From the NCBI GenBank assembly GCA_963978545.1, contig OZ021724.1:102627523-102691522 (forward strand): a stretch of DNA of 64,000 nucleotides, given 5' to 3'. The translations under genes and the position numbers were made by a program. The notes below the pieces were generated by a model. It was not told the DNA's origin, made no database searches, and worked only from the letters and a program-made list of their open reading frames with translations. Source of the DNA: Linyphia triangularis (Eukaryota; Arthropoda; Arachnida; Araneae; Linyphiidae). Shown here piece by piece: positions 45,243 through 57,318 of this stretch; positions within the stretch are counted from its first letter, which is position 1, and every line of letters starts with the position of its first letter.

Positions 45243-45390
45243 ATGGCGCGACTGTAGCTACCACTGCTTGCAAATTTTGAGTGGAAGAGCATTACTGTAC
45301 TGCTGCCATCTGGCGGCAGTCCAATCAAAACTAATGGAGGAGGCACATTTGAAAATATTAATTTCTGCTCTAGATTCAACAAATGATCCG
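45243..45390 (+). CDS. ARM/HEAT-like host gene, coding exon A
   Basis: 148 nt between acceptor CCATAG and donor CCGGTGAGT. It enters with one base left of a codon and ends on a codon boundary (phase 0). It reads WRDCSYHCLQILSGRALLYC and on to HLKILISALDSTNDP, an amphipathic helical pattern typical of armadillo/HEAT repeats (short helix, LxxLxxAL, then a loop with DP at the turn). It joins in phase to the exon at 50359, and the two read as one continuous repeat. The upstream exon is not identified. I do not recognise the ortholog. The gene is likely a helical-repeat scaffold or a repeat domain of a larger protein; this is inference. Confidence 0.65.
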
Positions 45391-46371
45391 GTGAGTACAT
45401 TTATACAAAATTTAAAATGATTCACAATATTAAGATAATTTCAATTTCCTGCACACAAAAAAAATTATGTTGTAAATTATCAATACAACTTTTGCAAAAA
45501 TATTTTTACATTTTTTGTTATTTAACTGCATTTATTTATACCAGGGAAATATAAATAATTGGAGCTTGCATAAATAGTACAGCTCACTTGAAATGCAATT
45601 AGACATGTTGTTTGTTTGTTTGTTTGTTTGTTTGTTTGTTTGTTTGTTTGTTTGTAAAGTAAAATTATTGACGAAATTTACATTTGCACTTATTTTGAAA
45701 TATATTAAGTAAGTTATAATAAGTTTTTTAAAAAATCAATTTTTCACACAGAGAAAAATTACTAATATCTGAAAAGCACAAGGTATTAGCTTTAAAGAAT
45801 AATTGATAAAAAAAAAGCGATTTTGACTGAAGCAAATAGTATAAAGTTTTATCTTTGGTGGTTCTGTAAAAGGTGTTTTCTTGCAATATTGCTCTTAATG
45901 CAGAAACACAAATTTGGGGACTTCACTATTGTGAAACCTTACTACAGGTATAGTTCACATTTAGATAACAAACGCCATTTTGAAATGGATACTTTTCTCA
46001 TATTTCATCAAATGTTAAAACAGATTATGTTACATAAATATCAGGTTCACTAAAAAAACTAGTAACTCTTAGTAAAATACCAACACAAGTTTTTTAGTAA
46101 CGTCTAACATTATTGTTGTTAGATATGGTACGAAATTTCATACTTTTAGAGTAAATTTTTAGCAAGAAATATGTTTGGAAAGAAATTGTTTTCGGCATGA
46201 GGCAAAAAAAGAAAAGATGAAAGATTATCCTTGAAAACGACAGGTTTTTTTTTCTTAGATATAAAAAAAGAAGCTGTGTAAAAGTTGTTTCTCTACAATA
46301 GTACTTTTGATGCTAAAAAGACAACTCTCTGAAAGTCAACGTTGAGAAACCTCATTCGTTAGTGAGCTTCT
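45391..46371 (+). other. Intron A-B, first part
   Basis: AT-rich. A (TTTG)n tract of about 12 units at 45608-45655. No exon recognised. Confidence 0.6.
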
Positions 46372-46657
46372 TAGAGGTCGGCGATATGTCGATATTTTTA
46401 TCGATATTTCTAAAAAAAATTCGATATTAAAAATATCGATAAAAGTCACCGATATATCGATATTTTCAAACATTTTTAATTTTTTGATGATCGTTTTGTA
46501 GTTCTATTCCCTTTTCAAAAACTTCAAAACTAAAGTTTGAACTTGGCTGAGAGACAATTAAAATGTCCCCAATATTCAATATTTTGCAATACACTTAAAA
46601 GCTATTGAAAATTATCTAAACTTTTCTTAAAAACACTGCACCAATTAAGCGAAAATA

Positions 46658-46691
<34 letters not shown>

Positions 46692-46897
46692 GTAATAGAT
46701 CCATTTCAGTTGAAAAAGTAGTCACCTTACAAAAAAGCAATCATGAAAAGTAGGAATTTGCACCGAAAAACTTTGTTCTTTGTTTCTGGCAAAATTGAAA
46801 ATCAAATTTGAAAAAATCATGTATCGGTATATAGATATTTTTTCCTATGCAACGATATAGTATCGATATTTATTTTGATCGATATTTCCGACCTCTA
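46372..46897. mobile_element. hAT-type MITE rich in ATCGAT, copy 1
   Basis: Ends TAGAGGTCGGCGATATGTCG and inverse of TAGAGGTCGGAAATATCGAT. Flanking octamers GAGCTTCT and GATATCCT match only partly. Matches 59999-60646 (AAAATTGAAAATCAAA block, CGATATATCG phrases). Contains a 30-nt T run at 46661-46690. Confidence 0.8.
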
Positions 46898-47278
46898 GAT
46901 ATCCTTGCCTAAAGAACAAATGATGCTTTATTCTTTTTTCATCTTGCCACGATCTGTCAAAGTCTTTGTAAGGAAGGCTGGCACGTAGGCTTGTCCTATG
47001 TGCAGCCTAATATAGTAGGGACATATTTGCTTAACATCATAAAAGATTTCGTAGAATAAAACATAGTCCGTGTGACTAGTATAGAGCTTTTATTTTAGAG
47101 GTTCGTATCGTTGCATCTCTCGGGGTAGAATGAGAGATTATATCGGCTTACATATTAAAGAGGACGTCAGAGGGCGCTCGCAGGCGTGGCTCACAGTCTT
47201 GCTTTAAAAATTGAATTTCTTTACGAAGTATACCAACAGTAATATAAGTTCATTTGCAAACTGTACAGGAAACGTAAC

Positions 47279-47315
<37 letters not shown>

Positions 47316-49078
47316 ATATAATATACTTTAAAAGTATTTAAATGCTAATGTATAAATATTGTAGTAAAAAGTAATTTTAAAAAGCACCAATTATATTCGA
47401 TTAATAATCTTTTATTACCGTTGTTTTTCCTGGTGTAACAATAATTTACAGGTTTTAAAGCAAGGCTTTAGTAATACATTGTTTCCTAAAATATGAAGCA
47501 TTAGGTGGGTCCGGCACATGAAAAATTGTCAGATTATTTATTTCGAGTTTGTTAATGTTTATTAAAATTTAAATTCTTCTCTTTAAAAAGATGCATCATT
47601 TGTAATTATATCTTATTTTGAAGTATTTTTAATAAATTTTTAACTAAACAAAATGTAGGTGTTTAATGCATGCTTTTTAACTGCTAAGTCGAATTTCACA
47701 AAATGCTATTTTTTCGTGTTTGGGTGCACATAGCTTAAAATCTATTCGACATAAATACTTGAATTTGAAAAATTTTATACATATTTCTTCAATATATTTA
47801 AGTATTTAAACACGAGGAATAATTGATAAGTAGCTTACTTAAAAAATAATAATAATAATAATAATAATAATAATTAGTATAAAATTTAAAAAAAATATTG
47901 ACTTATATTTTTAAAAAGTCATAATTATTTTAATTTTCAAAATATAAAAATCTCAGGTTAAAACATTTAAAAGTATCTAAATATTATACAGTGAAAGTTT
48001 CATAATGTTTGAAGAATTGGCTATCAAATGAGATGCCCCCAAAATTGTTGAATTTAACATAGGCTCCTATAGAGTTGCCGAACCCCCTTAAGGGGACTGT
48101 TAAGGCAAAAATTTCAAAATTTTCGATTTTTATATTTTAGTGGGAAAATATAGCCTGAAACTCTAGCTTTCAGTACATATCTTACTTTTGCTGATCCGAG
48201 AAGAATTAAGAATATTATTTGAGTTTTTGTAAGCGTGCATATAAGAAATCGCCTGTTTTTCATTTTCTTAAACTGTATTTTTCTCTTCATGTGTATTTTA
48301 AGAATTTTAGGGTATTCGATTTGTTCCTTGCTATTCAAAATTTGATGTATTTTTTTTTTTTATTTGGAGATATTGTTTACTATACTATTTTGAACACAAT
48401 TGTGCATGGATTTTGGAATCTGGTATTTTTTTATTGTTTTACAGCAATTTTCGTAATGCTTCTATTTAAAAAGTTTACATTTTTTGCCGTTGTACTAAAG
48501 TTTTACTTTTAAATAATTAACCAATGAGTCAAATTCAAAATCCATGCACAATTATGTCAATATATACTCGATTAGCTTGTGCCAAAAAATTGAGATAGAT
48601 TGAAAAAAATTTGAATCGAAGGAGCGTTTTTAAAATTACGGGAAAAACGCTAAATTTTTCAATAAATAATTTAATTTCTTGAAAAAAAATCAATTTTTTA
48701 AATTTTAGGTTTTGTTTTTTCTAATTGCTATTGAACTGTACAAAAAAATGTCATGAATTTTGGACAAAAATTAAAGAATTTTTATTTTTGACTCAACAGG
48801 TTTGTAGTACGGCAACAGGCTTACGATCCTTTTTAAATACTTCATATAAACTTAGATATTGTGTATATGTTTTTCGATGGCGGAAAAATCTGCGGAGGCA
48901 TATTTAACCTCCTTGCCGTCATCCAATCGGGCTGAAACTTTGAAACTTATCTAGTTGACTCGTTGTCGATTTCTGTCAAGTTTTGATTTTTGAAAAAAAA
49001 TATTTCTATTAAATCCTTTCTGTCATGTTTTGGGATTCTCACAGATAGACCGCTTTTGCACATACTTCTATTGCTTAC
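46898..49078 (+). other. Intron A-B, middle part
   Basis: AT-rich with a T run at 47283-47310, (AAT)n at about 47847-47872 and a partial family D copy at 48860-49010. At 48086 TTAAGGGGACTGTTAAGG resembles a TTAA-element end, but no partner end was found. Chance open frames only. Confidence 0.6.
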
Positions 49079-49512
49079 CAGAGTGGCCACAGAACCGGGG
49101 AAACTTGGAAATCAGGGAAATGTCAGAGAGCTTTCTGATTCTGGAAAAAAATCAGGGAAATATCAGGGAACTTTTTAAAATTTCATGAAAATCAGGGAAG
49201 TTTTGTATTGTTTAAGTCACGTTCATCCATATTTTGACGCTATTTACATGGAGATTTGTAGTGGTAAGCCATTAGAAAGTTTAATGTTACGGAATAATTT
49301 AAACTTTTCATTACCAGCAAAACTATTTTTTGAAATATTGTATATTAACTCTTTAGCATACATGTTCTATTTGATCAGGGTGTCTAGACATCTGGAAAAC
49401 CTAAGAAAATTGGGGAAATTTGAAAAAAAGCTTGCCCAGAAATCAGGGAATTTTTTAGAAATCTGTCAGGGAAATCAGGGAACTTTTTTTCTTGAATTTT
49501 GTGGCCACCCTG
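49079..49512. mobile_element. hAT-like MITE (CAG(A/G)GTGGCCAC ends)
   Basis: CAGAGTGGCCAC at the left and the inverse of CAGGGTGGCCAC at the right, about 430 bp. Interior repeats AATCAGGGAA several times. No convincing 8-bp TSD. Confidence 0.7.
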
Positions 49513-49639
49513 CCTACGTCAGACTTATAAGATTTTACTCACGTTAATTATCCAGATACCAAGTTTAATTCAAGCATGTTCGGTTTGGCAATATATAATG
49601 ATGAAATCTTCCCCTATTAATGTTGAAGAGGCAAAATCT

Positions 49640-50090
49640 TCTGAGGGCTAATTAGCCCACTTTCCGTCTTTCAATCCAGCTGAATCTTGGCAAATAGACT
49701 CGTCGTAGATGGCAATGTATTAAATAAATTTTTTTGGAGGAAAAGAAGTTAGAAAATAGTTCAGAGGGGAACTTTTGTTCGTAGTGGTCAAAAGCTATGA
49801 AAACTCAATTTGAACTCAAGAAGTTGCAATTGCACATAAAATTTGCAATGCATACGAAGCCGACCAAACGGTATAGTGGTTAACGTGCTAGCTTCTAGAC
49901 CGCGAGGTTGCTGGTTCGAGTCCCGAGTTAGGCATGGGTGTTTGTAAATGTATGTTGGCTTGTCTAATGATGAATGTTTAGGCGCATTATAGCCCTCGTG
50001 TTGCTGACGGCGCCAGATAATCTGAAAAACAACAACGACAATGCATATAAAGGATTTATATTAAAAACTTTTTTGGGGGGGTTATATTAT
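49640..50090 (+). repeat. Family D repeat, copy 6
   Basis: CCACTTTCCGTCTTTCAATC block to GGTTATATTATTAATTTATT, interrupted by a SINE. Confidence 0.6.
49859..50036 (+). mobile_element. tRNA-derived SINE, copy 9, inside family D
   Basis: Full-length, with duplication CAATGCATA (left about 49846-49854, right 50039-50047). Confidence 0.9.
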
Positions 50091-50358
50091 TAATTTATTT
50101 AGTTTTAAGTTGAAGAAGTTATTTAACAGGATAGGAACAACAGCAAAACTCGCCAATAATATAATATTGGTGATAATCAGCAATAATTACCAAACACATC
50201 ACCTAATTGATGGTGACATATTTATGAAAAAAAAAAACAGCTATTATTCATTTGCTATTTAATGTGTTTTTATCACTTAATATCACCGAATTTCAATTTT
50301 AATTTACCTCTTCTGCAATATAGAAGTTTCGATTGACGGCTTCTTCTTCTTGTTCCAG

Positions 50359-50605
50359 CAACTGCTGTGCCTTGTGCTGCAGGCCCTGTGCATGCTGTCC
50401 ATGGAACCTGCCTACCACCGCGACCTGCTGGGGTCTGAGTGCGGCCTGCTGGACTACCTGACGCAGTTGCTGCTGCCCTCGGACGAATGGTACTACACCA
50501 ACCACTCCACTCAGTATGCTCGCTACGTGAAGCACCACGCAGCAAGAATTCTGGTCTATCTTGGACAAGAGCTGCACATCAAGATCAACCTGTTCGAAAC
50601 ATTCG
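50359..50605 (+). CDS. ARM/HEAT-like host gene, coding exon B
   Basis: 247 nt between acceptor TTCTTGTTCCAG and donor TTCGGTGAGT, starting in phase 0 (matching exon A) and leaving one base of a codon (phase 1). G+C is near 58%, about twice that of the flanks, and third positions are strongly C/G. It encodes QLLCLVLQALCMLSMEPAYH, then a second helix pair with LLDYLTQLLLPSDEWYY, and YVKHHAARILVYLGQELHIK. LxxLxxLxxL spacing and the final AARILVYLG helix are armadillo-like. There is no stop or frameshift. The most reliable exon in the window. A role cannot be assigned; a profile search would settle the family. Confidence 0.88.
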
Positions 50606-50652
50606 GTGAGTGGTATGGATAACTGGATACACTGCTCCGATGGCAATGCTAG

Positions 50653-51372
50653 GGGTGCGGAACATCGCACAACTTTCGATTGCACTATAATACAGACGTG
50701 GATTTGTGTTATAGTTATATTTTTATCGTTCATTTAGAAGAAAAAAATAGCCAGTTTGGCGATATTTTTTGCGAAAATTCTTGTGCGGGTCTAAAAAAAA
50801 AAACTCCGCCAAAATGGTGATTTTCGGTGATATACTTCACGATAATGCTTATATTATCCTTTATTATAAGTGAAACTGGCTAGATAAGAATAAAACGATC
50901 AATAATGAGGTAGACTCAAGAAAAGAAGACTCTGCTTTGAAGACATTTGTTTTTCAACTTTTTACGCCTTCAAAGCATTTTTACGGGAATTTTGGAGGTG
51001 GGAATGTTTAGAACACCTAACGAGGCATTACCAAAGCGATTTTTAACAAAATCGTTAGAGCCGTTTTTTAGCAATTACTGAAAAATATGATTTTTTTTCA
51101 ATGGCAGCTACCTTACGCGCATGCGCGATTTTTACGAAAACCTTAATGGTAGGTCCCACGGCTACCACCAACCCGCACACCATATTTTAACATCGTAGGT
51201 CAATTTGTTCGGCTGACCACAGACACACACACACACAGACAGACATTTTTTCTAGATCACTTTTTTGAAATCAGAATGCTCCAAAACGTGGAGAAATGCA
51301 ATTTGCATTTTGATCGAATGCCATACTCTCATTACCCTATGTATACATATTGGTAATTGAAAGTAAAAATGG
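50653..51372 (+). repeat. Family B repeat, copy 6, full length
   Basis: GGGGTGCGGAACATCGCACA to TATTGGTAATTGAAAGTAAA. First of three consecutive copies inside the B-C intron. Confidence 0.8.
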
Positions 51373-51985
51373 CCAATTTGGCGATATTTTTAGAATAATT
51401 CATCTTTAAAAAAATCGCCAAATAGATAATTTTGGCGATATGCTTTTTGATAAACTTTTGTATTATCCTTTAATATAAGTGAAACTGAGGGGAGAAGAAA
51501 AAACAACCGTTGATGAGATATGCTCAAGGAAAGAGAATTCTGAGTTGAAGGAATTCGTTTTTCTTCTTTTTACGCTATTAAAGTATTTTTACCGGAATTT
51601 AGGAGGTGGAGATGTTTAGAACACCTTAGGAGGAATTACCACAGCGATTTTTATTAAAATCGTTAGAACCGTTTTTTAGCAATTATTGAAAAACATGATT
51701 TTTTCATTGGCAGCTACCTTATGCGCATGCGCGATTTTGACGAAAACCTTAATGGTAGGTCCCGTGGCCACTACCAACCCACATACCAAATTTGAGCATC
51801 GTTGATCAATTTGTTCGGAAGTTATGCTCACCACAGACACACACACAGACATTTTTTCTAGAACACTTTTTTGAAATCCCGATGTTCCAAAACGTGGAAA
51901 AATGAGGAAAAAAAAAAATCTATTTTTTTTTTTCACAGAATACTATTCTCTCACTAACTTTTAACACTACATATGGGTAATTGAA
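51373..51985 (+). repeat. Family B repeat, copy 7, 5'-truncated
   Basis: Begins at AATGGCCAATTTGGCGATA and runs to ATATGGGTAATTGAATGTAA, joined head-to-tail to copy 6. Confidence 0.78.
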
Positions 51986-51992
51986 TGTAAAA

Positions 51993-52740
51993 CTAGAGGT
52001 GTGGAACATCGCATAGCTATATAGTTGCACTATATTACTAATATGGATTTGTGTCATTTAAATTTTTTATATTTTCCTCATTCATTGAGAAAAATTGTCA
52101 GTTTGGTGATATTTTTTGCGGTAGTTCTTTTATAGTGAAACTGCGGAGAGGTAAAGAAACAATCGTCAATGAGCTATGCTCAAGGAAAGAGAACTCTTTG
52201 TTAAAAGGCATTCGTTTTTCAACTTTTTACGCCATTAAAGCATTTTTACGGGAATTTCAGAGGTGGAAATTTTTACCACAGCGATTATGAACGAAATCGT
52301 TAGGGCCGTTTTTCTAGCAATCATTAAAAAACATGATTTTTTTCAATGGCAGCTACCTTATGCGCATGGGAGATTTTGACGAAAACCTTAATGATAGGTC
52401 CTCGCGTCACCACCAACCCTCACATCAAATTCCAGCATCGTAAATCAATTTGTTCGGGAATTATGCTGACCACGTACAATCAGACACACAGACAGACATT
52501 TTTTCTGTATCACTTTTTTGAGATCACGATGTTCCAAAACATAGAGAAATGCAAAGTTTTGATTTTTTTTTTTTTTTTTAATTTTTTTTTTTAGTCCCAT
52601 ACAAGAATTATCGCAAAAGAATATCACCAAACTGGCAATTTTTCCCTAAATGAATGATAAAAATATAAAATCAGTAAATGACACAAATCCACCTCAGTAT
52701 TATAATGTCATTAAAAGTTGTGCTATGTTCCTCACTCCCT
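51993..52740 (+). repeat. Family B repeat, copy 8, with inverted right end
   Basis: Starts AGAGGTGTGGAACATCGCAT. After the T-rich run near 52570 it switches to the reverse complement of the family's start (AAATGACACAAATCCACCTC to GTTCCTCACTCCCTAG). So this copy has family B starts at both edges. Confidence 0.75.
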
Positions 52741-52863
52741 AGTTAAAAAAATGATCACGTGTATTTAAGGTGGTAATCTTAAAAACACCATCAGGGTTCC
52801 CACTCAAATCCCAAAAGGAAAATTAATGACTTTTCAATGACTTTTAAGGACCTAATTAATGTT

Positions 52864-53039
52864 GGTTGTTTTCAGATTATCTGGCACCGTCAGCAACACG
52901 AGGGCTATAATGCGCCGAAACATTCGTCATTAGACAAGCCAACATACATTTACAAACACCCATGCCTAACACGGGACTCGGAACCCGCAACCTCGCGGTC
53001 TAGAAGCTAGCACGCTAACCACTATACCGTTTGGTCGGC
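52864..53039 (-). mobile_element. tRNA-derived SINE, copy 10, inside the MITE
   Basis: Minus strand, perfect 14-bp duplication ACCTAATTAATGTT (52850-52863, 53040-53053). Confidence 0.95.
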
Positions 53040-53269
53040 ACCTAATTAATGTTTTTAAGGACCTTTAAAAATTTGTTTTCAGGCATCAAGTCTATATATA
53101 AATTTTTTATAAAGTATATTCTACCAAAACAGTAACAAGTTGGCACATACCTAATACAAATATGTCAGAAAATTCCGATACGGTGCGGATAAGTGGCGGT
53201 CATGCAGGGACAGAAAGTCTGAGTTGTACTTTTATAAATTTTGCAGTTGGACAACATACACAAAAATTA

Positions 53270-53361
53270 AGGACTTTTAAGGACCTCTAAGCATTTTCAA
53301 GGACTTTTAAGGACCTCTAAGCATTTTCAAGGACTTTTAAGGACCTCTAAGCATTTTCAAG
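53270..53361 (+). repeat. 30-bp unit, three copies
   Basis: AAGGACTTTTAAGGACCTCT followed by AAGCATTTTC, three nearly perfect copies in the MITE interior. Confidence 0.9.
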
Positions 53362-53531
53362 TACTTTCAAGGCCTTGAAAACAAGTTCAAAAATATTAAG
53401 CACTTTTAATGACTTTCAATGACCGTGGGAACCCTGACCATATATCCCTTTTTTCTTATCAAAGTGCATTTTTAACCACATTTCCACAAAATAAAAGCCT
53501 TTTTAAACCAACTGATATAAGATAATAGTTA

Positions 53532-53828
53532 TACAGGGTGGTCTAAAAATCTTTGACATAATTCAAATTTAAATAAAAAAGATCTAAGTGAGAGGTATAA
53601 GTGAGTGACATTTGCAACAAAATGTTTCTCATGATGAAAAGCTTTTCTAAGGAGATAAAAATAGTTCCAAATGAACATAGATGGAGTTGTACCTTTAAAA
53701 CCACAAACAATGCATCCAAAACTTTTCAGTTTAAGTAGCATTTTAGTTCAAACTGAACTCTAGTATTCCTACTACTTGATTTGTTTATTGAAATTGAAAA
53801 TTAGTCGGACTTTTTGATCACCCCGTAT
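53532..53828. mobile_element. Mariner-like MITE, about 297 bp
   Basis: TACAGGGTGGTCTAAAAA at the left and the inverse of TACGGGGTGATCAAAAA at the right, with TA at the edges. No gene. Confidence 0.78.
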
Positions 53829-55516
53829 ATTTTTGATAATAATAATACAATTAAAGTTTATTCTAATGAATTAGGAGACTATTTAAAAAAAAGAGAAAGC
53901 AGTTTCAGACAAAAGAGCAATCTTTTTATTATTATTCTAATTATTATTATTTTTAATATTTATTATATATATTTAAGGTATACGTATAGGCTTCAAATCG
54001 CAAAACTCGCAAAAATCGGGGAAGATTTGTAGGCCGTAAAAAACAAAAGCAAAATAAAAACAACACAAAAGAAGGAAACCCTATGATAGAGGAGCATACT
54101 AAAAAGGAAATATATAATAATTAGTATAATAATAACAGTTTTTTATACAAAAAATACTTTTTTTAAAGTTATTCTCAGATTGTAGTTTTTTCTATTTTGC
54201 ATTTCATTCAAACAGTAATAACTCCAGTTTAAATAATATTTTTCTAAATTTGTTTTTTGCTATATAATCTGCATACATTGTTGAATGTTTTGATTCTAAA
54301 TACTAAGTCATTTGTATATAAATATTTTTTTAATTGAATTTTAAAGATAAGATTCTGTATAAAAAAAAAAACTTGGATTTTTCTTATAGATTCAGTTAAA
54401 GCAAGATATCACAAAATATACACACTGTAAAATTCTATTAATAGGGTTAAAACATAGAGTAGGTTATTCTGCATTATTGAAAACCAAAATTGTATCTGTG
54501 GGTTAATTAGAATTTTTGTCATTACCTTTCGAAATTAGCCTAAATAGTTGATTAAATGTTAATTAATTATTAAAATTTAAAAAAAAAAAAAAAAATTATT
54601 GGAAGCAGTTTAACAAATAATGAAATTTTCAAAGTGCAAAGGTCTAATTTTTAAATTGAAAATTAAAAAAAAATGTTGAAACCTATACGTATACCTTAAC
54701 GTATTTTGATATTGTGTTTCATTATATTTATACAAAACTTCATTATGCATTGCCTAAAAAATCTCATTCATAACTTTTATATCGAAAGATTTCATTTCAT
54801 TCCCTATCAAAACAAACATTAGTCTCTAAGCCCCGCTCAGTGAAAATAAAAATAAGGAGTATTCCCCTGGCTACTTCCTTTCCATAATGCAGAATTAATA
54901 TCGAGCAAGTTACTAAAAAAGAAACAACCTTCAAACTGCAACAAAAATAACCCAAGCGACATTAATCCACGAGCGCTGTTGCAGATGAGCCACTGAAACC
55001 CAAAGTGACTCAAGTCTGAAATTCCAATTCTTCCAAGATATGGTACTAGGAAAAACAAGACACCTTTAAGGCTTGTAAGTAAATGGTTTTCATAAATTTA
55101 CTCACTGAGCATGTAAAAATCTAAAGATCTCCAAATGCTTTTGTATGCATATTATTAAAGAACAATGGGAAAAATGTCTCTTAAAACGTGAAAGTTGATT
55201 ACCAATTAAAAACAAAGAAATCTTTTTTAAAACAATTAATCATCTTAAGGCTAAATCTCCTTTTACAAAATTTTTTGTGACACTTGGCCATTACATATTC
55301 TGGATTACTTGTCTGTTATGTTGATACTGTGAAGCGTAATGTCCAAGCCACTCAAGCATTTTTGCAGCTGGATTATTTAGGCATATGAAGGGCCTGTGGC
55401 ATACAAATAAAATACAAACAAATAAAATGAGGATAATTTCATAGATCACTGCTATACTAACTAACGCCTTCATTGCGCTTCTTTCTGTTTACTTGTTTGC
55501 CTTCTTTCTGTTCTGT
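53829..55516 (+). other. Intron B-C, AT-rich stretch
   Basis: No exon is recognised. Two minus-strand frames (54837-55058; 55291-55473, partly hydrophobic) resemble nothing I know and lack splice or codon evidence. Confidence 0.5.
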
Positions 55517-56218
55517 CAAGGCCGAACTGGATTAAACCAGGCCGTGACAACTAATAGTAAAGAGTGGAAACAGCCGCAGTGGACTAGTGGCGCTGCATTC
55601 CAACCAAAACAGTAGCATGTGTTTTCTTTGCTTGGTCAAATACGAAAACCAATACGTTACTAAGAGGACAAAATTACTTTATTTTTAAAATACAAAAAGA
55701 ACACGGCGAAAATTTCCAAACGATAATATTAACGAATGAAATAAATTTATACACAGTTCACTCGCGACAATTTATTATTCATATTTCATACAAATATGAT
55801 GTCAGAAGCCACACTACACTATCATTTATTTTAAAATTCTTTGCTTTTTGTTGATTATTACGCATCAAATATGAGACTTTGATATCTATTTTTAGAATTA
55901 AGTTGTTTATTTAAAATAAGGCCTATTTTTGAATTTTATTTTCATAACTCTTTATGGAAACAGAGTTTGGAATTCTTTGTTGTATTTTTAAAAATTATTA
56001 GAAATTATAAAAATTAAATTAAAAAGTCGTCGTTTTCAATTCTCGTGATTTCAGAGTTGGCAGCCATGGATATTTTTAATTTAGCTGGCGTTCTAAAAAA
56101 ATTTCATCGCAGTTTTTGATTTAATTTTTTTAATTTCTAATATTTTTGCAAATAGAATTGATGTCATCCTCATAGATTTACATTTATTAATTAATTTCAT
56201 TATCATTTAAAACCAAAC

Positions 56219-56475
56219 ATGGTGAATTGTTGAGTACCACACTGTACTTCATATTCTGGAAAGAGAGCAGATGTTAAATTTCACGAATTCCCCTTGGATC
56301 CGGATCTACGCAAGGAATGGGCAAAAGTGATTTCTAGAGCCAATCTACACATTAATGACAAGACTCCCTCTACTGTTGTCTGCAGTTTGCATTTTAAATC
56401 TGATGATTATGTTCAAGGCAATTCGATTTGATGAAGGAAGTAGGATTATTAGAAATCCCAAGCGACAATTGAAGT
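56219..56475 (+). pseudogene. THAP-domain relic
   Basis: Starts MVNC, then a TGA at 56231-56233, then VPHCTSYSGKRADVKFHEFP and LRKEWAKVI, and VCSLHFKSDDY. This is the C2CH THAP signature: C-x-C pair, FHxFP, W, and CSxHF. After DDYVQGN two stops occur; a +1 shift near 56420 continues with a basic tail RIIRNPKRQLK. THAP domains are DNA-binding zinc modules of transposases and of host regulators. The stop and frameshift make this a pseudogene fragment; no catalytic region follows. Confidence 0.85.
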
Positions 56476-56481
56476 AAGAAA

Positions 56482-57180
56482 AAGCGACCTTTTAGTGAAG
56501 CGACACCCTCCAAAACTTGATATAATGCATCTTTATCGACATCGAATCTATCTGCCATATTTTAGCTCGATTGGATTACTGCAAGTTGCTTTTTTAGTAT
56601 ACTGAAGATAGAAGCGTGTGTAAAAGCGACCATTTAGTGACAGTGACACCTCCCGAAACATGATATAATGCAACTTGATCGACAACGAATCTACCTGTTA
56701 AATTTCAGCCCGATTGGATGACTACAAGTTGTTTTTTAGTATTCCGAAAATAATAGCGAGTGTAAAAGCGACCTTTTAGTGACAGTGATACTCTCAAAAC
56801 TTGTTAGAATGCAACCTTATTGAAATCGAATCTATCTGCCATTTTTCAGCCCGATTGGATGACTGCAAGTTGGTTTTTTTAGTTTACTAAAAATAGAAGA
56901 GTGTGTAAAAGCGACCTTTTAGTGACAGTGACACCTCCCGAAACATGATATAATGCAACTTTATCGACAACGAGTCAACCTCTTAAATTTCAGGGCGATT
57001 GGATAACGGCAAGTTGGGTTTTTTAGGATTTGAAGATACAAGCGTAAGTAAAAGCGACCTTTTAGTGACAGTGAAATTTGATAGAATGCCCTCAAAATTT
57101 GATAGAATGCATTGTCATCGACATCAAATCTACCTGCCAAATTTCAGCACGATTGAGTTAAGGCAAGGGTGTTAATTTCA
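56482..57180 (+). repeat. 142-bp tandem array of family D, 5 copies
   Basis: AAAGCGACC recurs at about 56481, 56623, 56765, 56908 and 57051, spacing 141-143 bp. Units carry TTTTAGTGACAGTGACACCT and CAGCCCGATTGGATGACTGC, both from family D. Confidence 0.9.
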
Positions 57181-57318
57181 CTATATTGCAGTTTCAAATC
57201 TGGTTGGATTGCAGCGCCTCCTTGTTTAGTGGGAGAAAATGGAACTAACAATTTGTTTCCTTCGCACCCATAGACTTTTGAAAATTGTCACGGCCTGGTT
57301 CAATCCAGTCTGGCCTTG

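Larger units (their letters stand above)
52792..53436. mobile_element. hAT-like MITE (CAGGGTTCCCAC ends)
   Basis: CAGGGTTCCCAC and its exact inverse GTGGGAACCCTG bound the element. ACCAT occurs on both outer sides. The interior carries a SINE and a 30-bp triplication. No coding capacity. Confidence 0.82.
55517..57318. mobile_element. Candidate THAP-bearing DNA element
   Basis: Inverted segments lie at 55517-55607 and about 57203-57318: both contain GGATT(A/G)AACCAGGCCGTGACAA and GGCGCTGCA(T/A)TCCAACC. Between them are the THAP relic and a 142-bp tandem array. P-type elements and some Kolobok elements encode THAP transposases, so the inverted segments could be its termini. No target duplication was established. 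Confidence 0.45.

Noticed and set aside
48086..48112. TTAAGGGGACTGTTAAGG as another TTAA element
   Set aside because: No inverted partner end could be found downstream.
54837..55473. Minus-strand frames at 54837-55058 and 55291-55473 as exons
   Set aside because: No recognisable motif, no compositional shift and no convincing splice signals; left as intronic sequence.
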